Program-made: the position numbers and the translations under genes | Notes under the pieces: generated by a model | What the model saw: the letters and a program-made list of their open reading frames with translations, nothing else | Told to the model about the DNA's origin: nothing | The model's database searches: none | Assembly: GCF_032878955.1 (NCBI RefSeq) | Contig: NZ_CP043839.1 | Location: 5,394,001 to 5,458,000, forward strand | Origin: Butyricimonas paravirosa | Lineage (GTDB): Bacteria; Bacteroidota; Bacteroidia; Bacteroidales; Marinifilaceae | Direction of reading: 5' to 3' | Length of the DNA stretch: 64,000 nucleotides | Shown here: one piece after another, positions 60,747 through 64,000 of the stretch | How the letters are laid out: every line of letters starts with the position of its first letter | How positions within the stretch are numbered: position 1 is the stretch's first letter

Positions 60747-63700
60747 TTAAAATTTCAATGTTAAACCTAATGTTAATTTGCGAGCTAAGGGGTAGGAACT
60801 CCCCACGTCTTCACCATTGCGGATGTCCACGATTTCAGGTTCAATACCGGAGTAATTGGTGAACGTGTGTAGATTTTCCCCGCTGGCAAAGATCCTCAAC
60901 TCGTCCAGCCCGCATTTTTGCATCCATGCTTTGGGCAATGTGTAACCGATAGATACTGTTTTTATTTTCAGCCAGTTGACCTTTTCAACCCTTCGATCAA
61001 CGTATCGTCCACTCCATAAATAAGTATCCCAATCATATTGCCATCTAGGGAAGTCCGGATTATCGCCGGGTTTCTCCCAGAAAGATACTTTGTTTAAGTT
61101 CATGACAATGGCCGGGTATTCTGCCGCACCAAAACCAGATAGGCACCTCGTTTGGGTGATGTTCAACATGTGTCGTCCCAATTGGAAACTTAATAGGATA
61201 TTCACATCGAAATTTTTCCATTGGAATTCATTCACGATTCCCCCGGAGACTTTCGGTAAAGCACTTCCACAATATACCTCATCGTCAAAAGCATTTATTT
61301 TACGATTTCCATCCACGTCAATGAATTTGTAGTCTCCCGGTTTGTAAAACGTGGAGCTTCCCATTTCAGATGCTAAAGGGGCTTTTATACCTATTTGGTT
61401 GTAAAAAACGGGGACTTCATCCTGATAGTCTATATACCCGTCTGTTTTCAAGGCGTATATTCCATTTAGTGATTTTCCGATTACTCGAACCAAGTCTAAA
61501 TCTTTTCCAGTATATGATTTTTCGAAACGATTCCAATTACGGGCAGCGTTCACGGATATTTTCCAATATAAATCGGACTTCCTGAATATTTCGTATTTGA
61601 CCATGACTTCCAAACCTTCGTTGGAAACGGCTGCTGCATTGCGCCATTGACTACCATACCCGGTGTTTATCCCGGCACTAGGTAAGCGAACCCGGTCTAA
61701 TAATTTGTCTGTATAACGGTAGTAATAATCAATCGTGATACCTAAACGGTGATCAAACATATCCAAATCTAACCCGAAATCATACTGGTCCGTTTCTTCC
61801 CATGATAATTTGTCATTATAAAGCCCGTCACCCCATTGGGGTTCGATATAACTATTTCCGAGGTAAGATGTACTTCCCACGTTCATAATTCCTAATGCTA
61901 AGTAATTTTGGGAAAAGTGCATCCCGGAACGTCCCCAACTGGCTCGTATTTTTCCAAAAGATACCCACCCGAGATTGTCTCTCACGAAAGGCTCTTCCGA
62001 GAAACTCCATGCTGCGGCTACAGATGGGAAAGTTCCCCAGCGGTTGTTTTTCCCGAACGTGGAACTCCCGTCTCGTCGGATACTGGCTGAAAAGAGGTAT
62101 TTTTCCCGGAAACCGTATTCTAAGCGAGCAAAATAAGATACCAGTGTTTTTTCCTGCATATCGGACTGGTAATCTTTAAGCGCCCGGATCTCTGCGTAAT
62201 CTCCCCAGCCAACGGTTTCCAGATCGGGCATACCGTAAGGAGCGTAGTAAATTTTGTCACTTGGGGATTTTCGGGCTGATCCTCCGTTGTATTCTTCTTG
62301 ATCATATTGATAGGAAAAACCTGCCATAAATTCAATGTTATGATCTTCATGAATTGTTTTTTTGTAACTTAACAGGTTTTCATTCAACACCATCAGGTTG
62401 ATCCCGGTTTCTCCGATGGAGATAGAATTGTTGTCGCTTGCGATGTACGAAGGGGAGAAATAATTTCTTCGGCTTATAGCGTAGTCTGCGGCTAGAGAAC
62501 TGGAAATATTCAATCCGTCAATAATATCGTACCCTAGACGAAAATTACTACGTAGACGGATAGCTCGATTAGTTTCTTTCGTTCCTCTGTATGCTTTCAG
62601 AACTTCCTGCCACACGACAGATTCTTCACCGGGAAGTAAAGATGAAAGTTTATATGGTTCTCCGGGAATGGTTTCGATAGGGACTAAAGCTCCACTAAAA
62701 CGAAGGTGGTCGTCGGCACTGGATGATGCCCTTTTCTTTTGTGCCAGCGAGGCGTTGAAACGAATGTCAACGCTTAGCTTGGGAATAGGAATGACACTCA
62801 TGTTAGAATTTAAATCAATTCGTTTGAATCCGGTGCCTTTGAAAACACCTGTTTCATTGTAATATCCTAGTCCGATGCCGTATGTGATTCGTTCACTTCC
62901 ACCATACGCTTGTATATTCGCATTCGTGATTTTTCCCGTCTCGAAATAAATTGGGAAATAGTTTGTGGAATGATTGTAGAATGAGTTCAGACTATCTTGA
63001 TATATACTCCCGTTTCCTTCCGGCATACTGTTTTTGTCCGGGTGCCAGAAACCGTTATAATAGCTTTGCGTGTTTTCATATTGTTCTGCCAGACTTTGGG
63101 GGTATTTGTAACTGTTGGTTTTCTTGTCCAGATAGGCTCTAAAATTGTTTTCCGTACTTTTCAAGCGTAACAATCTTTCAGCCCGTCCTGTCGTCAAGGC
63201 CGGGTATTCCGGGAGTGTACTCCATGTTTCTGAAAAATTCACGGAAAAGGTGGCATCTTGGTTTTGTCTTCCTTTTTTCGTGGTAACGATGATGACCCCG
63301 TTAGCCGCTCTTGAACCGTATATGGCGGCTGAAGAGGCATCTTTCAATATTTGTATGGATTCGATCATATCCGGGTTCAAGTCGGAGAGTAGGTTGGTTC
63401 CTGTGATCGGGGAAGTAAACGTGTTTAAAGGTACTCCGTCGATTACCCATAGCGGATTTGAGAATCTCCGTCCGGCTTCTACATCCAATGAGTTATATCC
63501 TCTTACGGTAATAGCCACGTCACCGCCTCCGGGGGCCCCGGAAAGATTTGTAATGTCCAGTCCGGCTACACGACCTTGTAAAAGATTGGCAATGTTACCG
63601 GAAGGAATCCCTCTGAATTCTTCTGCTTTTACCACGGAAACGGCACCTGTCGATTTCCGGCGGGTGGTTGTTCCATAGGCGACAACCACTGTTTCATCCA

Positions 63701-64000
63701 GTGTTTGAATATCTTCTTCCAGAGTGATCCGGAGGGTATCTGTCTTTTCCGTGAAATTTACTTTTTGGGTTTTAAAGCCCACGAAAGAAAATTCCAATGT
63801 CCCTTTGGTTAGCGGGAGTGAAAGTGAAAACCATCCCTTGTTATTGGTGGCTGTTCCGAGGTTAATATTGGTCAGTTTGACCGTCACGCCCGGAATGGGT
63901 TCTTTTTTCTTGTCATAAACCCAACCTTTTAACGTGACGGACTTTTTCTCGTCCAACGTGTCCATTTTAAGTTTTATGACAATGGCGTTGTTTAACACGA
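60747..64000 (-). CDS. SusC/RagA-family TonB-dependent transporter, 5' end beyond window
   Basis: At least 1083 residues are present. Visible order: carboxypeptidase-like domain (LKGWVYDKKKEPIPGVTVKLTN), the SusC plug (VVVAYGTTTRRKSTGAVSVV, PSGNIANLLQGRVAGLDI, ILKDASSAAIYGSRAANGVIIVTTKKG) and the 22-strand barrel ending LTLGLTLKF. The frame is open to the window edge and the GTG at 63998 is not a real start. The residues before the carboxypeptidase-like domain (NNAIVIKLK) look like the end of an STN domain, which would mean regulation by a FecI/FecR-type sigma/anti-sigma pair outside the window. Confidence 0.95.
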   Translation of the reverse strand, partial: VLNNAIVIKLKMDTLDEKKSVTLKGWVYDKKKEPIPGVTVKLTNINLGTATNNKGWFSLSLPLTKGTLEFSFVGFKTQKVNFTEKTDTLRITLEEDIQTLDETVVVAYGTTTRRKSTGAVSVVKAEEFRGIPSGNIANLLQGRVAGLDITNLSGAPGGGDVAITVRGYNSLDVEAGRRFSNPLWVIDGVPLNTFTSPITGTNLLSDLNPDMIESIQILKDASSAAIYGSRAANGVIIVTTKKGRQNQDATFSVNFSETWSTLPEYPALTTGRAERLLRLKSTENNFRAYLDKKTNSYKYPQSLAEQYENTQSYYNGFWHPDKNSMPEGNGSIYQDSLNSFYNHSTNYFPIYFETGKITNANIQAYGGSERITYGIGLGYYNETGVFKGTGFKRIDLNSNMSVIPIPKLSVDIRFNASLAQKKRASSSADDHLRFSGALVPIETIPGEPYKLSSLLPGEESVVWQEVLKAYRGTKETNRAIRLRSNFRLGYDIIDGLNISSSLAADYAISRRNYFSPSYIASDNNSISIGETGINLMVLNENLLSYKKTIHEDHNIEFMAGFSYQYDQEEYNGGSARKSPSDKIYYAPYGMPDLETVGWGDYAEIRALKDYQSDMQEKTLVSYFARLEYGFREKYLFSASIRRDGSSTFGKNNRWGTFPSVAAAWSFSEEPFVRDNLGWVSFGKIRASWGRSGMHFSQNYLALGIMNVGSTSYLGNSYIEPQWGDGLYNDKLSWEETDQYDFGLDLDMFDHRLGITIDYYYRYTDKLLDRVRLPSAGINTGYGSQWRNAAAVSNEGLEVMVKYEIFRKSDLYWKISVNAARNWNRFEKSYTGKDLDLVRVIGKSLNGIYALKTDGYIDYQDEVPVFYNQIGIKAPLASEMGSSTFYKPGDYKFIDVDGNRKINAFDDEVYCGSALPKVSGGIVNEFQWKNFDVNILLSFQLGRHMLNITQTRCLSGFGAAEYPAIVMNLNKVSFWEKPGDNPDFPRWQYDWDTYLWSGRYVDRRVEKVNWLKIKTVSIGYTLPKAWMQKCGLDELRIFASGENLHTFTNYSGIEPEIVDIRNGEDVGSSYPLARKLTLGLTLKF

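Noticed and set aside
63985..63998. GTG at 63998 as a start for the SusC protein
   Set aside because: No signal peptide follows it; the frame is simply cut by the window edge.

Overview
The window is chromosomal DNA of a member of the Bacteroidota, most likely an anaerobic gut Bacteroidales. The evidence is a SusC/SusD pair with a FAS1 lipoprotein, many lipoproteins with Bacteroidota-style signal peptides, OprO/P-type porins, promoters of the TTTG...TAnnTTTG type, and almost no Shine-Dalgarno sequences. An Odoribacter/Butyricimonas-like genus is my guess from overall feel; nothing in the sequence proves it. There is no rRNA, no tRNA I can see, no CRISPR array, no transposase and no prophage.

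Layout. 1-4.1 kb: RNase P RNA, L-serine dehydratase, a bifunctional-nuclease/UVR protein and glucose-6-phosphate isomerase, all on +. 4.2-12.7 kb: a thiamine cluster on -, read from a promoter plus TPP riboswitch at 12.5-12.7 kb through thiS, thiC, a three-domain TenI-ThiD-ThiE fusion, thiG and thiH. A terminator follows, then a serine recombinase and a ThiF-like E1 enzyme that lacks the usual zinc cysteines. Nearly every gap in this cluster holds a palindromic repeat. 12.7-15.8 kb: an alkyltransferase-like protein, a DUF6266-like gene led by a strong ribosome-binding site, and prfC. 15.9-18.7 kb: a tandemly duplicated two-gene module of secreted proteins. 18.9-25.8 kb: a DNA-repair run of nfo, a secreted transglutaminase-like protein, sbcD, sbcC and a phosphoesterase. 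25.9-35.5 kb: a C-terminal processing protease, a small outer-membrane barrel, an MsbA-like ABC exporter with queF, purB, and an EI24-NfeD pair. 35.5-44.4 kb: a Sel1-repeat protein, a membrane-NUDIX fusion, pheT and nadA/nadC/nadB. 44.6-55.2 kb: a compact seven-gene operon plus a separately transcribed membrane-anchored regulator. The operon encodes an LRR lipoprotein, a DcuC-like carrier, an IadA-like isoaspartyl dipeptidase, two porins, an M14 carboxypeptidase and a lipoprotein hydrolase. 55.4-57.8 kb: a DUF1573 lipoprotein and a HipA-like kinase/DUF3037 pair. 57.9-64 kb: a SusC/D locus running off the right edge.

How the genes work together. The thi genes make thiamine phosphate from both branches; the fusion joins thiazole tautomerisation, HMP-P phosphorylation and the final coupling in one chain. 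The 46-55 kb operon reads as a complete envelope-to-cytoplasm route for a peptide or isoaspartyl substrate: porins for entry, a periplasmic carboxypeptidase, an inner-membrane carrier and a cytoplasmic dipeptidase. The dipeptidase keeps all its metal ligands but, compared with E. coli IadA as I remember it, differs at three substrate-contact positions. This locus is my main candidate for an undescribed system.

A second theme is intergenic repeats. Two families of nested palindromes (about 115-135 bp) share one architecture but have different, internally compensated arms. A third family consists of long inverted repeats built on TTTATAAGG-like units, often enclosing the first. They sit at operon joints and 3' ends.
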